Source of the DNA: Kwoniella dejecticola CBS 10117
Taxonomy: Eukaryota > Basidiomycota > Tremellomycetes > Tremellales > Cryptococcaceae
DNA: 64,000 bases
Direction of reading: 5' to 3'
NCBI RefSeq assembly: GCF_000512565.2
Contig: NC_089304.1
Coordinates: 1,240,001 to 1,304,000 of the forward strand
Below, one piece after another: positions 1 through 13,400 of this stretch. The position numbers and the translations under genes were made by a program. Each line of letters opens with the position of its first letter. Within the stretch, counting starts at the first letter, position 1. The notes beneath the pieces were generated by a model. That model ran no database searches. It saw only the letters and a list, made by a program, of their open reading frames with translations, and was not told the origin of the DNA.

Positions 1-3000
1 CTTCTATAGACTCTCTATCATCCTCATCCTCCGTGCCCTCCCAGACGGATATACGAGGTACATTCACCCATTCCTCCCTTGAGCCCTCCGATGAAGAAGG
101 TAGAGCTAAAGCTACCATCTTAAATTCCAATATACGTTTTTCGCCAGGTCTGAGCGGGGGTGAGAGTACCACGTTCCTTTCACCTAGCCAAACGAACCCG
201 TCGAGCGTTTCGCCAACGACTGAGATTTTACTAGCTGGCGAAGAAGGGTGAGTGTTGAGTATGGATAATCTCACTGAGAATGGTTGATGGGGATGTATAA
301 TTGTTGGAGAGGGTAGGTGAAGAACAGGGAGGACAAACGATTCTCTAGGTGTGGGATATATGAGTGATGGAATGGGGTGTATGGTTCGGATTGATTTAAG
401 GTTTGAGTTTGAGCTTGAGCTTGAGCTTGATGCGCTAAACAGTGGTGGAGATGAGTGATATCAGTATTTAGCCCTGCGATATGGATACAATGTCGGAATA
501 GAAATCAGTAATATTGGACTCACCTCTTCCATGTAAATATTAAACTCGCTGGGACCGGCACTGCAGCCTGATCGATAGGCGGCGAACCTGCGCCGGGCCG
601 AACAAGGAACTTGGCAGAGATAGCATACCTCGTACCCCTATCCCAGCCTGCTCATCCATCCATGTATCATTCATGAATCAGCACTTGACCCCTCAATCTG
701 ACGGATAAAGTCAAGTCCGCTCGCTCGCTCGGACTCACAAAGCGGGAAATTCCCAAAATCGTCGTCACCCAGACTCAGACTGTGCGTGACCAGATCGATA
801 TTCTCTGGACCTCCTTTGATCAACTCAATCTTCTCAACTATAACCTCTCTCGGTCCAGGAACTTCCACCAGTATCCCCACTATAGCTTCTACACCTTGTT
901 CTGGCCCTTGTTCTTGTTGATTGTGCAGTAAACGCTCAGAATACCTGGTCCCCATCTTCACCACGAATGGCCTCAGGACAGGTATGACAGCCGTACGATT
1001 CGTCTCTTCCGTTCTCTCATTGTCAGGATTAGGCGAAAGAGAGGACTGATGTACTTTCGAGTTCGACAATATCAAGAAATCTGGTATTTTGGTACTTTCT
1101 ATTGGTGATTGTAGGATGATCGTCTTGGAAGTTGATGCACCCGGCGCGAGAATGCCGAGGGAGATATTCGTCAGTAGGGACGATGAAGATGTGCCGTCGG
1201 TCGTTATTGTTGATCCTGCGCAGGACGCATCAGCTGTCGAATAACAGATTCGGGTGAGTCTCGTGCCAAAGACGCAACGTACCGTCCTCTTCTTCGCCAT
1301 CTCCAGGTTGTAGGAAGACCGACATCGTGACGTCCAGCTCTCGATCATCTGCGTTCGTGGCTCGAATGACCACTTCGACATCTTCACCTACAAACGCCGA
1401 AGGGACGTGCGTTATTTCCAGCTCAAGATTATGTTTTTGATGAACAAAGCTAGTACCAAATATAAGCACGCGAATATTTCTGGTGTGACAGTGGGAGGAG
1501 AAAGCCATAGCTCACTTGACTGAAGAAGACAATTCTTGCACCGGAGTTATTGGTCCTTTGGAAGTTTGCCATTCTGTAAGCTGGTCTGCAGTGAGAAGGA
1601 TCTCCAAATTCCATGAACCTTGCTTCAGCTGAAGTTTGATGTTCGAGATCTGCATAGGATCGGCTCATCAGCTGTGTAAACGCATTTGAAGAGAGGTTTC
1701 GGTAGCTCACCTTGATTTTGCCTTCGAGTTCACCGGTGATCACGCCGTTAATCACCAACATCTTACCGACTTGCCACTTCAGCCCAGCTTCACTGCTTTG
1801 CCCCTCATTATTCTGAATTATTTCTAGCCCTTCTTTCCCGCTGTGGGAGGACGAGTTGTTGATCACTGTATCTTCTCTCTGGTTGGACCAGGACACAGTC
1901 AACGAAGTGAACTGTATATCGCTTATGTCCACTTCATCAGGACACCTGAAGGTCATCTGGTATGGAACAGACTTCGATACTGTGGATTCGGCCTGCCAGT
2001 AGCCCGCTTGAACTTCCACTAATCGGAGATCAGCTTAATATTATAGTGCTGTAATAACGTTTCATGAGCTTACATATACTGTTTTGGTCTTGAAGATCAA
2101 CAACGACAGATTCGGAGCTTGAAGGCGAAGTAGTCTGCTTGATCAAGTTAGCCCTCTTCTCGACGATCAGATCTTTCCAAAACTACCTTCAGCAAGGACA
2201 GAAGATCCTCTTGCAATGATGCTCTTTCCTCGCCCTCGATACCGCTATCTGAACACATGAGTAGAGATAAGCTCCTATTCCCAGCCATCCATTGTACGAG
2301 TAGGCGTTTACTCACCTGGTGACATCATCTCGATCAGGAGCCTCGCGGCGCTCTCCACATTGCCAGTCTGCTGAGCACATTCGTACCACAATTTACGGAT
2401 CTGCCTGACAATCGGGGACCATCGTTCTCTCTTGAACCCTAAGGAGATCCTGTCGAAGAAGCTACAGAGCATTTTACCCATCAGCTTCCCGGCTTACGAG
2501 TCGGTTTGAGAACTAGCTTGAGAGAACTAGGCTCACCGCAAAGCCATCTCGTATTGAGCTGATTGACAATACACTTCGGCTATTCTGAAAGCAACGAAGA
2601 GGGCCATTCTATTCTGGACGTGATCTTGCTCCTTCAGCAGCGAGTAGGCTTTTGTGAACAGCTAGACCGTACCGACAATTGATTAGTCTCAGCTTCACGA
2701 TCTGCAATCATAGAGATGATTGAGATTGAATTTGACTCACCTCAATGATTTGAGCAGCATGATCCACTTTCTTTTCATTGGCAAATCCAGGTGCAGTAGA
2801 AACATAACCAGACGTTGATCCAGCTTCCGAGCCCAACGCATCGGTCTGACGAATGGCTATGTCAGCTATTCTGGATAATATGTTGCGGTGGATGGAGACC
2901 GACTCACCTCCACTGCCAAGGCTTCCTGATATCTTACTTGTCTTTGAATAGAACAGCTTGCAGCTGTATAATAGTAGAATGCAGGCTGTTGCAAGACTTT

Positions 3001-5272
3001 TAACGGGTTCCCAGATGAGATCGGGGTAGCATAAAAGTCAGGTGGTTGAGGTGGAGCAGCAGCAGCTTGGGCTGTCGGGAAGACCGGAGGTGCGAGTGAT
3101 GCGATCCGAAGACCGGATTGTTGGGCCATCTCCAGCAATTCAGCAAATATACGGTACCTACGCAAGTCCTGTATAGTCAGCTATCTCAACCTACACACAG
3201 AAGGAAAATTGGTGTCACAACTGACTGCCTGGCGATCCAACTCCAGAATTCAAACGTTTCTTCGCCTATACCCCATCCTCTGGACAAATCGCCAAAACGT
3301 TTGAGATGCACAAAGAACGGGTTCAAGACTCGCGGACCCTGGTCATCGTAAAGCAAAAGCTTGCAAATCTGCAGAACAAAGTGGGTCAGCTAAAATTGTT
3401 AGGGCTTTGAGCATATGAAAAAGGGAAATTATGTACCCGTATAGCAACGCAGTCCGCTAGTACTTTAGTCTCGGCCCATCTCTTGGTCCTTGGCGGTAAA
3501 GTAGTTGTCGATGCAAACATCTTGGCTAGCTCGTTCCAGCAATCTTCGTAGTGTCTGTTGTATTCACGCGCACAAGGGAGTTTGAGATTCAGCCATCGAT
3601 TCTCTCTGTCCGAAGACCAAATTGAAGTAAGGTATAGGTATAGACTTACCTCCTAGCTGTATCAAAATCCCCTCTGACTTCAGCGAACCAACCAGCCTTC
3701 CAATCGTATCTCACCGCCCACCCTTGCGGCGTCAGCGCTTTTGGACCGTGTCCCATACCCGTCGGCGACGCAATATTCTGACTCAAGGGCAGCCGTGATC
3801 GTTTTCTCTTCACCCGCTTAGCATGATTCGAATAATACTCCAACGCCGAATCGTACAGCGCATCTTGTAAGGATTGCACGAAATCAGGTAGTTGGTCTGC
3901 CGGGACGGGGGTAAGGACGAAGAGGGATGCTTTGGCTGATAATGCGGATGCTCTTCGAAGGTACGATAATCTAGGATCCAATTGGGGTGAGTCTGACATG
4001 GGCGACACCCGAACATATCAGCTAATTGACATGACATATCTCAGAACGCCTTGGATATAGGTCGACTCTCCGAAGATGCGACATGTGACACAATCAGGAT
4101 CGAGCTAAACTGGACTGAACTGCTCACCCAATGCAGCGGCACTAGCCATAAGAACCACCGTCAACTTGATTCCCCTCTCACCCAGCCTTCGCCGCCTATC
4201 GCCTATCTCCCTGATGAGCTGATCATCTTGGTCCTTCTCCATAGCTTTGTTGGCTGCTTCCTTGGCCTGCTGGACTTCCGGATCATCTCCCTCGGGTAGA
4301 GGTTTCGATTCGTATAACCTCAGGAAAAGGACGAATACAGAAGGGATTAGCTCGGCATGCTTTCGAACCCATACGGGCGCTATCAGGCCGTCTGGATATA
4401 ACGGAGAACTCGGTATGAGGGGCGATAAGGGCGAATGCGGGTTGGTAGGTAGGTCGGATATGGCTTGTTGGGATTGAGAGGTGGAGTTCGAGGGATTTAT
4501 CTTTCGCATTGGAAGTCTGACTCCCTGTCGACGGTCAAAAAGGCGTCATTAACCAGTCAGTTTGATGATGTTTGGCGTGGAGACCGAACGGATGGGTTCG
4601 ATACCTGATGTAAGAGGAGCGTGTTCGGGAGGGACTCACCTTGTCCACCAGGATAATCTTAAAATCCCTTCTACCTTCTTCATTGAGCCATACCTTCCCC
4701 TTTCCTCCTTTGGAAGTCAACGCCCCTCTGAGATTATGAACGAGCTCATCGAACTCTTTATCCCTCTCATCTTTGTCATTGGTCTCCTCTAATTTTCGAT
4801 GACCTTCCGTGCTCGTGTCCTTGTCGCTTGTGAGGGTCTTTTCATCCTCGTTGGACGCTTCACGACTCAAAGCCGGATTCTCATCTTGTTCATGGCCGGG
4901 CAAAGTCTCGGATCTGGGGGTCGGGGAAGTGATAGGTGTAGTCAAAGCTATTTCTCCTGTTGGATTTGTATTTGAAGGTGGTAAAAGGCTAGAAGCTCCG
5001 CCGGACGGTCGTCTATCCTTGTTGGAATTCGTGGTCGTATTTGTATGGCTCGATGTAGATGCTACCGATGTGCTTCTCTCGCGCGTTGAAGCACTTGTAG
5101 ATGCAGCTGTAGTGGGGTTCAGTCCAGCTACGAAGATCAAAGGTTGAGGATGGGCTAGAAACTATCAAATGAGAGAGGGAGTAAGACAGATAGTCAGGCA
5201 ATTAATTAGCTGATGTCCTTGGCCCGAAGAGACGAGAGGGAAGCAGCTCACTTCATGAGGATAGGAATTCAT
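1..5272 (-). CDS. TRAPPC11: TRAPP complex subunit TRAPPC11 (foie gras/gryzun family), 3' end outside window
   Basis: This is a subunit of the TRAPP vesicle-tethering complex acting in ER-Golgi and Golgi traffic. The start at 5272 is chosen because a short first exon (MNSYPHE) splices cleanly, donor GTGAGC, to FLAHPQPLIFVAGLNP at about 5152. The foie gras region is visible: IAPVWVRKHAELIPSVFVLF near 4400, LSYLRRASALSAKASLFVL near 3950, and GWAVRYDWKAGWFAEVRGD near 3700. A helical middle part spans 3160-2200 and the beta-rich gryzun part spans about 2020-1. The reading frame continues past the stop at 671 through a small intron (about 632-700, exact donor uncertain), then exon 631-525 (AISAKFLVRPGAG), intron 435-523, and exon 434-1 (YPTPRESFVLPVLHL, SVVGETLDGFVW). 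At least ten introns are inferred. The C terminus is cut by the window edge. The family call is firm; the exon borders are not. Confidence 0.88.
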
Positions 5273-5606
5273 CTTGATCCGATTGTTTCATCCCCCTGCC
5301 TTGTCTGTCAGAGGGAGATCAGCAGACAGGAAAACAACAGCTTGTGGTCGCCTTGGGAGTCCAATGATCAGGGCATGCGAGTCACTGACTTATGCGAAGA
5401 ATGCGAACACTGTGGACAGGCTTTTTGTTATTGTGACGCGTTCGGACCTCCCAACCTCCACTTGACTGGTCCACCCCACTCATCGGTCTGTCTATACATG
5501 TTTGAAATGATTTTGAGGATATGTCTATGCATATGCATGCTATCTTACAACAGACCCATCTACCTAATATCTTGTCTTGTCTTCACCGCAATTGACTTAA
5601 CGGATG
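5273..5606. other. Intergenic spacer between tandem minus-strand genes
   Basis: This holds the 3' flank of the CAP10-like gene and the promoter and 5' leader of TRAPPC11. No TATA box, RNA gene or repeat could be recognised. The open frames here are short and match nothing. Confidence 0.5.
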
Positions 5607-8600
5607 CTATGGATCGTACGATGCAGCTTGTCTATCTTCAGACATCATCCTCCAGTGCTATCATACCCATACCCGACAGAAGCAAATGATCAGCTCGGCG
5701 ACCGACAGGGAAGGAGGACCGACAGAGGAGCAAGACAACAGTCGATAGTAGTGACAGCTTACCTCTAGTATCAACAGAAACATGAAAGATTGCATATCCT
5801 GTAACCTGTAGTGAAAGCGACCGTCGCAAGATCAGCTTACCAACGGAATTTTGCATAGGGCCAAAAAGGAAGAAAGACTAACCTCCATCTATTTTCGACA
5901 AACTCCCAACCATTCTGAGCTATTTCTCTGGCAAGCTCATCATGGCCTTTCACTTGGCCATCAGGCGATCCATTGAAGAATGCCATTATATCGCTACAAC
6001 ATATCGCGCAACGGAATGAGCAATATTCTTGGTAGTTGATCGTTATTGATAGGCAGGTAGGCTTACTGAATATCCGAATAATCCAATTTGATCGGTACGT
6101 AATGATACCACGGTATCAGCATTTCCTATTCATCCACAATCATCAACTCTTCTTCGGTCAATCTGCGCACATAATTCGCTGAGCTCACGTGAAACCATTC
6201 GGGCTGAACGCCAAAAAAGTGAACGGATCAGCTATGTAACTGCCTCGACCGAATCATGTGACGGAGATGGACTCACGTATAGAGTGCTTTTCAACACAAC
6301 GTTGTTACTGCTCAGCAACCGACGGAAACGCGAACTCCAGCCGTTCCTACCGCCAACCAAAATATCAGTACTGGCATTTGTCTCTAGAGTGTGGAGAGAA
6401 CTTTCGTCTCACCCGTCCACATCAATCACGTATTTATACCTGCTCTAAGATCAGCTCTACCACCCCTGCGTTAGAAGTAGGGGTTTGTACACTCACTTCA
6501 GGGAATCCTCTTTTCTTACTCGTCCCATGAAGTTGATTTCCCTCAGCATATCATCACAGCTCCCATCGGCTTGGTCACACTGTCATTCACATCGAAGGAC
6601 CGATCAGCATCGTGGTCTTTGAGCTTGTAATGTAGCACTGACCTGTGACGGCACCCCGCTCAAGCCGACGTCTAGCCAATCGTTCAATTTTTCATTTTGA
6701 TATTCACCTATCTCGCCGTTCGGGAGCAAGACAGAGACTGTATCTTGCAGGGACGTCTCGTTGTTCGCGAAGAAGTGTAATCGTTCTCTCTGGGATGACC
6801 GCCATGGAGTTTTACGAGAATGAAACAAGCCCGTGGCTGAGCCTCGCTGTTCGATCGCCGTGCAGATCAGCCAGTACCCAGCATATCGAAAGTAAGTCAT
6901 AAATAAAGTCAAGGAAAGCTTCGCAGCTCGACATACCCAGAATGCCTTCGATATGCTCTTATCCTCCCATTTGACATAAGGTACCTTTTCTAGCAGATTT
7001 GAAGTATGTCAGCATTAATCGGATGAACAACATGGACATACAATTGCAACCCACCAAAGACACCATCAAGAGGCACGCCGACTATATCGCTATTCCACAT
7101 AGTCTGTACCAATCGAGGTCAGGTCAAATCTCAATAAGAGGAGCGCATGTTGAGTGGACTGACTTTACAAGTAGCCACGACCGGAGTCATTTCGACAGCT
7201 GCACGATGCTGCTCCGAAAGCAGTATGTGGTGCTAAGAGTGTAATTTTCGATCAATAGAATGCTCAGTTGTGGCATCAGAGAGAAAACTCACATAGCCCA
7301 TTAATTCTGGATCTGAACAGTAATCTGCACTTCGGTCGAAATCCGCTATGAACGACTTCTCCACTAAACAGATGATAGCAACACGAGGCACCACTCTGGC
7401 TTTGACCATTGGTATAAGTATTATTGAAAACTCTTGCTTACCTTGACCGCCAGTAAGATAATCAGGCTGAGGCAGGTCATTCAGGACTAAATCGGTGGCT
7501 CGAGTCTTCAATGGTGAATCATCGGGACATGACCATGCCCTAGCTCAACCAACATCAATTTAGACGACCCTTACGGCGATATCAGTTGCTCTGGCTCACC
7601 ATCCATAAGTCCACCTCATGCTTTGTTCAGCTTTATCCAGCTGAGCTTGTGGCCAGGCTGAATACTACCTATCAACTATCCATCCATCTAAAGAAAAATT
7701 ATCGTCTTCGCGGTACGTGCACTCACTCTTCCCTGATTTAGCCAGACTCTCCGCTTTCTCCCTGAAGGTATTATGTACCATCCCCCTAGGCCCATCATCT
7801 GACGAGAATGCGATTTCCAGCGGGGGGTCCATCGTAAATAGATCATCTGGTAAAAGCGATAAGATAGGTAATAGCAAAGTGAGTTTGTTGCTATGTCCCA
7901 TCCAGCCTGAGATTAGCCTCAAGAGAACGAGTGTCAAGATTCCGCGCAGTTATGTGATGCCGGACTCACTTGCACCTCCATCCCCATGCTTCTACTCCAT
8001 CAATGATGACCCTGCCCTTTCCTCGCTTGTGATAATCGGCAGGTACCCAATTCTGACTCGAATCACACGCTGTGCCCTCATCGCCTTGTCCGGGAGGTAC
8101 GAAGGTAAACGTGAAAATTGCGCCTTTCGATCTGACGATTTCTATCCTCTCACGAAGGATTTCTACGGGTAGTGATAGGAACGACAAGAATGGTCGGTGG
8201 GCTAAGGGGATCAAAGAAGGGACTGGAGGCGGATTCGGTTTGATAGATTGCGTGAATTTATACCTATCCTTCTACATTTAGCTGGTGGGCTGACGAGCAC
8301 CTTCTGAGGTGAGCTTGAAATGATCTGAACGGGGGACATACCAATAATCGAACCCCTTTGGAGGTTTCATGCCGAACGAATCAACATAATCATCTACAGC
8401 ATCTTCTATAGTCCGTATACTCTCTATCTTCCGTTTCTGCTTTTCCGCTAATTCTTTACCTCGCTCGATTAGCCCTTTGATAGGATGTAATTTATGTTTA
8501 TCCTCCCTATCCCAATGTGTCAGACCTCTATGATCTATCAATAAGCCGGATTCTTCGTATGGGTTTCTAGACCATCCTCCCGATATCGGAGGTCTCTTCA

Positions 8601-8784
8601 CGCTGTATAGAGAGCTTTGCGGGGACCGTCGATTAGAGGAAGATGAGGAGGATGAGGAGGATGAAAGTATCCCGGGACGAGATTGTCGGATTTGAGTGAG
8701 AGTTGAAGGAGGTAGAAAGTGATGTAATGCAAATAAGAACAAAAGAGCGGAGGAGACGATGAGCGCCTTGAGGAGTCGTGGCAT
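5607..8784 (-). CDS. CAP10-like glycosyltransferase (GT90 family), type II membrane protein
   Basis: This belongs to the family of Cryptococcus CAP10 and the xylosyltransferase Cxt1, Golgi enzymes of capsule and glycan synthesis; the donor and acceptor of this member are unknown. The start at 8784 (MPRLLKAL) gives a short cytoplasmic tail followed by one membrane anchor (IVSSALLFLFALHHFL); an in-frame ATG at 8817 is the alternative. A Ser-rich stem follows. The family segment PPKGFDYWYKFTQSIKP is joined across an intron near 8330-8260. Further hallmarks are VPYVKWEDKSISKAFW near 6960, WRSSQRERLHFFANN near 6790, VIDVDGNGWSSRFRRLLSS near 6360, and IPWYHYVPIKLDYSDI near 6100. The end is QSFMFLLILE spliced to HWRMMSEDRQAASYDP and a stop at 5607. 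About ten exons and roughly 600 residues are inferred. It is tandem with TRAPPC11. The family is certain, the substrate is not. Confidence 0.87.
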
Positions 8785-10485
8785 GATGCCAGCCCACTCT
8801 GTGTTTTGCAGAGACACAGTCTAGCTCCTCTCAGAGCTTTGTTGTGGAAATCAGATGCAGAATACGGGAATGCGAAACGTTGACAAGTTCAAACTCAACT
8901 GCCGGTCTGTGCCTGATCCGCAAGGTTACGCGAGGGCCGATTACAAGATCAACTTCAAAAGTCAATGAGATGCCTTGTTCGTGTTGACCGCACTTGCATC
9001 ATCAGATGGAAAGAAGCAATCATATCTTCATACGGTATTCCACACGATCAACATACGTCAATGCAAAAATCTCTACGTCCGTAGCGCTGGATCTTGGATT
9101 TGATAAAGATGGCGATCCTTCAAGGTTGTGGCCGACCGAAGTCATCGGCTTTCGCAAGGTCACCTTGACTTTCGCTAAAAAGTCTGGGCGTATGAGAATG
9201 ATCGTCGTCTAAAGATCTCGGCCTCCGTCTGTGATTCTCAATCTCGATCATCGTCAATTTGGAGCTAGGCGTTTCAAGCGAATCATGACGGACTACATTT
9301 CCAATCCTCATGACGCTTTGACCTTCTTTCCGTGATAGCCTAACGCACAGACACCTCTTCGTCCCCATACCCCTGAATCGTCAAGCACGTTACTTCAGCG
9401 AATGTCAAGCTAATGGACAATCGATAACTGATCAGCATCCTTTCTCGCCCGGTGAACGCACTCGACAGCTGACTATCGTTGATTTCCAGAAAGATACGTA
9501 CTCATCTTGGCGGTTAGGTACGGCTCATACATCATCAAGTCACCTCAATCAAGGACGACTACTTCAAATATACCTCAGATGGCTAGTCTCATCAATCCCA
9601 ACGACGTTATACATTTTTACTGCTCGAGCAAAGAACGAGAGCGACTTGGATCTAGCTTAGTCGAGTTAGAACCCTTGATCTCATAGGAAGTCAACTAGAC
9701 CCCGTCATCATTCATGAGCAGAATATTCAAAGGTCCTAATCTCTTCATTCCGTGAGTCGCGTCCTTATCGCTTTGCTACCTCTTCAAGATTGAGATCAAA
9801 TCCAAGATCGGGAGAAGAGGCCGATAGCCCGAAGTCGTAATAACCTCCTTTGAGCTCGTGTCTAGCTCGGGCCACCAAGATTAATCGATGAAAATCAAGA
9901 CATCCTCAAACAAATCAAAGTAAAGGTACAAACCATCGTCGACTTTACACACCATCATCCTAAAACCTTAAAACAGATAGAGGTCAATGCACAACACTAC
10001 GGTATGTCTACCCGCAAGAGGATCTGACAGAAGAGGAATGGATTGTAGCCTGATGATCAGTCTTAGGGTAAAATACAGACTGTCTTGTTTGAAATACACG
10101 AGGTTAGTCAACTTCATTTTCTCCTCCTCACTTTGATTATGCGATTTCATTCTTATGCAATCGCACAGATCTACCTGTCTATATAAGCAGCTTCCGTATC
10201 CTGCACTACTCCATCATTCTCACACACCTCTCTTCTGGCCTTATACCGTCTCCTAAGACTGATACCATTGTTGCAGCTCATACACCTTCCACTTTGGCAT
10301 CTCAAGCTGTGGTAACACCTTGGTCGCATTTTGGTGAGCTGGTTTCCGTAACACCTCTTGTGCTCTTAGATTGTCATCTATCCTACCTAAAGCGCTGCTC
10401 CCGAGTACTACCGCTGATGATGAATCGTTTATAATCTTTGATCACCAGTGATCGAGATCACTCGACTCATCACTCTTTTTCAACC
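8785..10485. other. 1.7 kb divergent intergenic region
   Basis: This separates the CAP10-like gene (-) from the RRM protein gene (+), so it must hold both promoters. The short open frames in it (for example around 9120-9368) show no recognisable domain or low-bias codon pattern and were not called. A TATA-like element lies at 10180-10187. A possible 5' UTR intron runs from a GTGAGC near 10333 to a TTAG near 10370. Nothing else was recognised. Confidence 0.45.
10180..10187 (+). promoter_or_regulatory. TATA-like element upstream of the RRM/MLLE gene
   Basis: The sequence TATATAAG lies about 300 bases upstream of the chosen ATG at 10486. The distance suits a transcription start near 10220-10260 followed by a 200-base leader. 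This rests on sequence match only. Confidence 0.4.
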
Positions 10486-13400
10486 ATGTCTTCTCAATCT
10501 GCCAAGCAGGAGATCGACTCCTCACCCTCTACTCCTGCGACCACTCTTGTACAATCGCCTTCGCCCAAATCTCAATCGCTTCGCGCTGAGCATTCTGATC
10601 GATTCAACACCTCATCCGTGACACCGACTCCGACTCATCCGCTGAAAATAGAAATTCCCGATTCGATAGGCCTCCCTCAAGAACAGGTCAAAAAAGAGAA
10701 AGGGCATATCCATTATGCTCCTCCTGTCGAGTTTATGGGCAAACCATCTCAGATCGTCAAACGCGAAAAGCCTTCATCCGTCCAAGCTAGAGGTAGATCC
10801 TCTACCCTTCTCAAACAAGCTGCCTGCCAACAGGGTCCGGTACCTCTTACTCGAAATCCGCTCGGCATCGCTATCAAACCTCATCCTCACCTCGTCAGTT
10901 GGAAGTGAGCTCCATTAGGTGGATCTCATAAGCTGACACCTTGCCCGAATCGACTCTATAGTCCGAAGCAGTCGTATATGTCAATATGTATCCCAGCAAC
11001 GTCCCAGAAAGGACTATAGCCGACGCTGTGATTGGATGTCTGCCCATCCGTGTCAAGCTCGAAGAGGCTGTGCCTCCCGAGATGCGTCTCCGACCCGATA
11101 TGTGGTACGAGTGGATGTCCAAGGCTGGTGAGTGTCTTCAATCATTGTGAACTGGGCCAGATAGCTGAGATGACATTGTAGGTACCGTCGAGTTCATGAC
11201 AGTGGCTCTTGGTGAGTGCTTTTGCCGGAAATCGTCGATGCCAAAGATCTACGTCCGGTTGTGTTGACTCTGAAATCCTTCAGCTGAAAGAGCTCTGGCT
11301 GTCCTCGTCAATCATGCCTTTTTCACCCCGAAGGGGGCCTGGTTTTCCCCCTATCCTCCCCCGCATGTGCTTCCGTTGCCCAATAATCCCTCTGCACCGC
11401 GATATATCCGGCCAACTCACAGGGTCACGCCTCTCGATTTGCCTCCTAATCACACCGCAGAGCAAGCTTTACGAGCTATCTTGCCGACGCCTGGCGATGT
11501 CTACGATGCGGTACGACCGTGGGGCAGTGTACGATCGGTGAATTCCTACATCACGACTACCGCCGGAGATTGCAAAGACCAGAATTTGCAAAATCAATGG
11601 ATGGCTGTGGTGGAATTTTGGTACGAAGACGAAGCAAGGCAGTTTGACGAAGGCTTTGGAAAGACTGCTAGTCTCTTAAAAGGCTGGCAAGTGTGAGCCG
11701 TCCTGCGTTCATAGCCCTCAGGTAGATGATTCGTACGCTGACTCGATCTTTCAGTTTCATCCACTCGGCTCCCCACGAATCGGGGCCATTGTTGGACGCT
11801 CCTGCATATCAAGCGCCGTCACAAGCGGTGATTCGACCATCATTCACAGCCATGTCTCCAATTGATCCAGCTAATTGCCAGTATATCTCGCCGCATGGAT
11901 GTCTCGAACATAAAACACTCTCGACCCAACAAATGGGTTTTATGTGCCTTCCAGATACCTCTATGCCGCCTACACCAACGAGCGCGACAGATCCGCAATT
12001 CCCTGTACTTGATCAAGATCCCTTCATGCGACCTCCACCTCCGATGGATTACATGCCGCCTTGGGCTGAACACAACATGTTTGCAGGGGCTGGATTCGGC
12101 ACCGAAGCATACATGGACGTCATGAACCCGTTGACTCCGGATATCACAGGTAGACGACTTAGCAGAACCAGTATGTCATCTTTGACTGGTCGGGGCAGAA
12201 GATGGAGTCTGACCGTTGGAGAGACGGCGGAAGGGGATTTCAAGCCCACGGGCCTGGTCGCCGATGACGGTACCATAATTCAGCACGGTGAGCAGATATT
12301 CAACCTTGTACGATACTCATGCTGAGATATGCTCTTTGCGCCAACAAGGTCCCGGTCAACACATCCGGCCTGCGCCCATCTCCGGTCCTGGATCGAATAG
12401 TGTTTCTGGTTTGGTCGATTACAGCAACGTATTCGTCAAGGTGAGATACATCTCGATCAATCTGAATCGAAGTCTATATGCTGATTTATCCTCACGACAT
12501 TCCGCAGAACTTGGACCCTGATATCAACTCACACTACCTCTCCGAGGTCTTCTCCAACGTGAGCTTTGCGTACTCACTGATTAGACTTTGTCAAGCCCAT
12601 CACTGACTCACGCTTAGGTCGGGCAAGTTGTTAGCGCTCGAGTAATGAGAGATGATCAGGCTCGCTCGAGAGGCTACGGATTTGTCAGCTTCCACTCACC
12701 AGAACAAGGTGAGAGATCGAATTCATCGATGACTGCGAGATAGCGACTGACAGGAACACCTCGGCACTAGCTGCAAATGCCATCGCCGCGATGCACGGCC
12801 AGAAGCTTGGCCGCGCTATCATCTCCGTGACATTGCACGAGCCTCGTAAATTGCGACCAGAGAAGATCGCTGAGCGAGTCGCTCATGGTCTACCAACGGC
12901 ATTCGGTCGACAGCCTTATGGTATGCCCCGAAGGTCTATGAGCCCTGTCAGGACTGATAAGCCGGGCAGAGGTAGACAGTATGAGTGGGAAGAAGCAAGA
13001 GTGAGTTCTACCGGTTACTTCATCCCTATCCTTCAGGTATTGATGTCAAATATCCAGAAAGGCTTACTAATCACCCAACATTACGTAGGATCCCGTAACC
13101 ACCGACGAAATGCGATCTCTTTCGCCTTCCTCACGGAAAAGAGCTTTGGCCAAAAAGATTTCTTCCAGAGTGAGCAGCCACGCCCGAAGCAACTCGCTGG
13201 CACCTGAGAAAGTAGGCCGAGCCATGCAGCTCCTGACATCTCAAGACTTGGCCTTGATCCCGCTCCTACACGATAAACCTCAGCTGGATATTCGAATTGC
13301 AGAAGCTTTCGCTTCACTTGAGGAAACTACGACTTCTGATCCAGGTCAAGCCGCTGGACAATCAGACAAGACTCGACCTACCGATGATGACCTCTGCAGA

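Noticed and set aside
671..673. Stop at 671 as the end of TRAPPC11
   Set aside because: Coding-quality sequence of the same family continues leftwards in frame after a short intron (AISAKFLVRPGAG, then YPTPRESFVLPVLHL and SVVGETLDGFVW), so the gene goes on past the window edge.
9120..9368. Possible small gene in the 1.7 kb spacer
   Set aside because: It has no domain, no splice pattern and an unremarkable composition.
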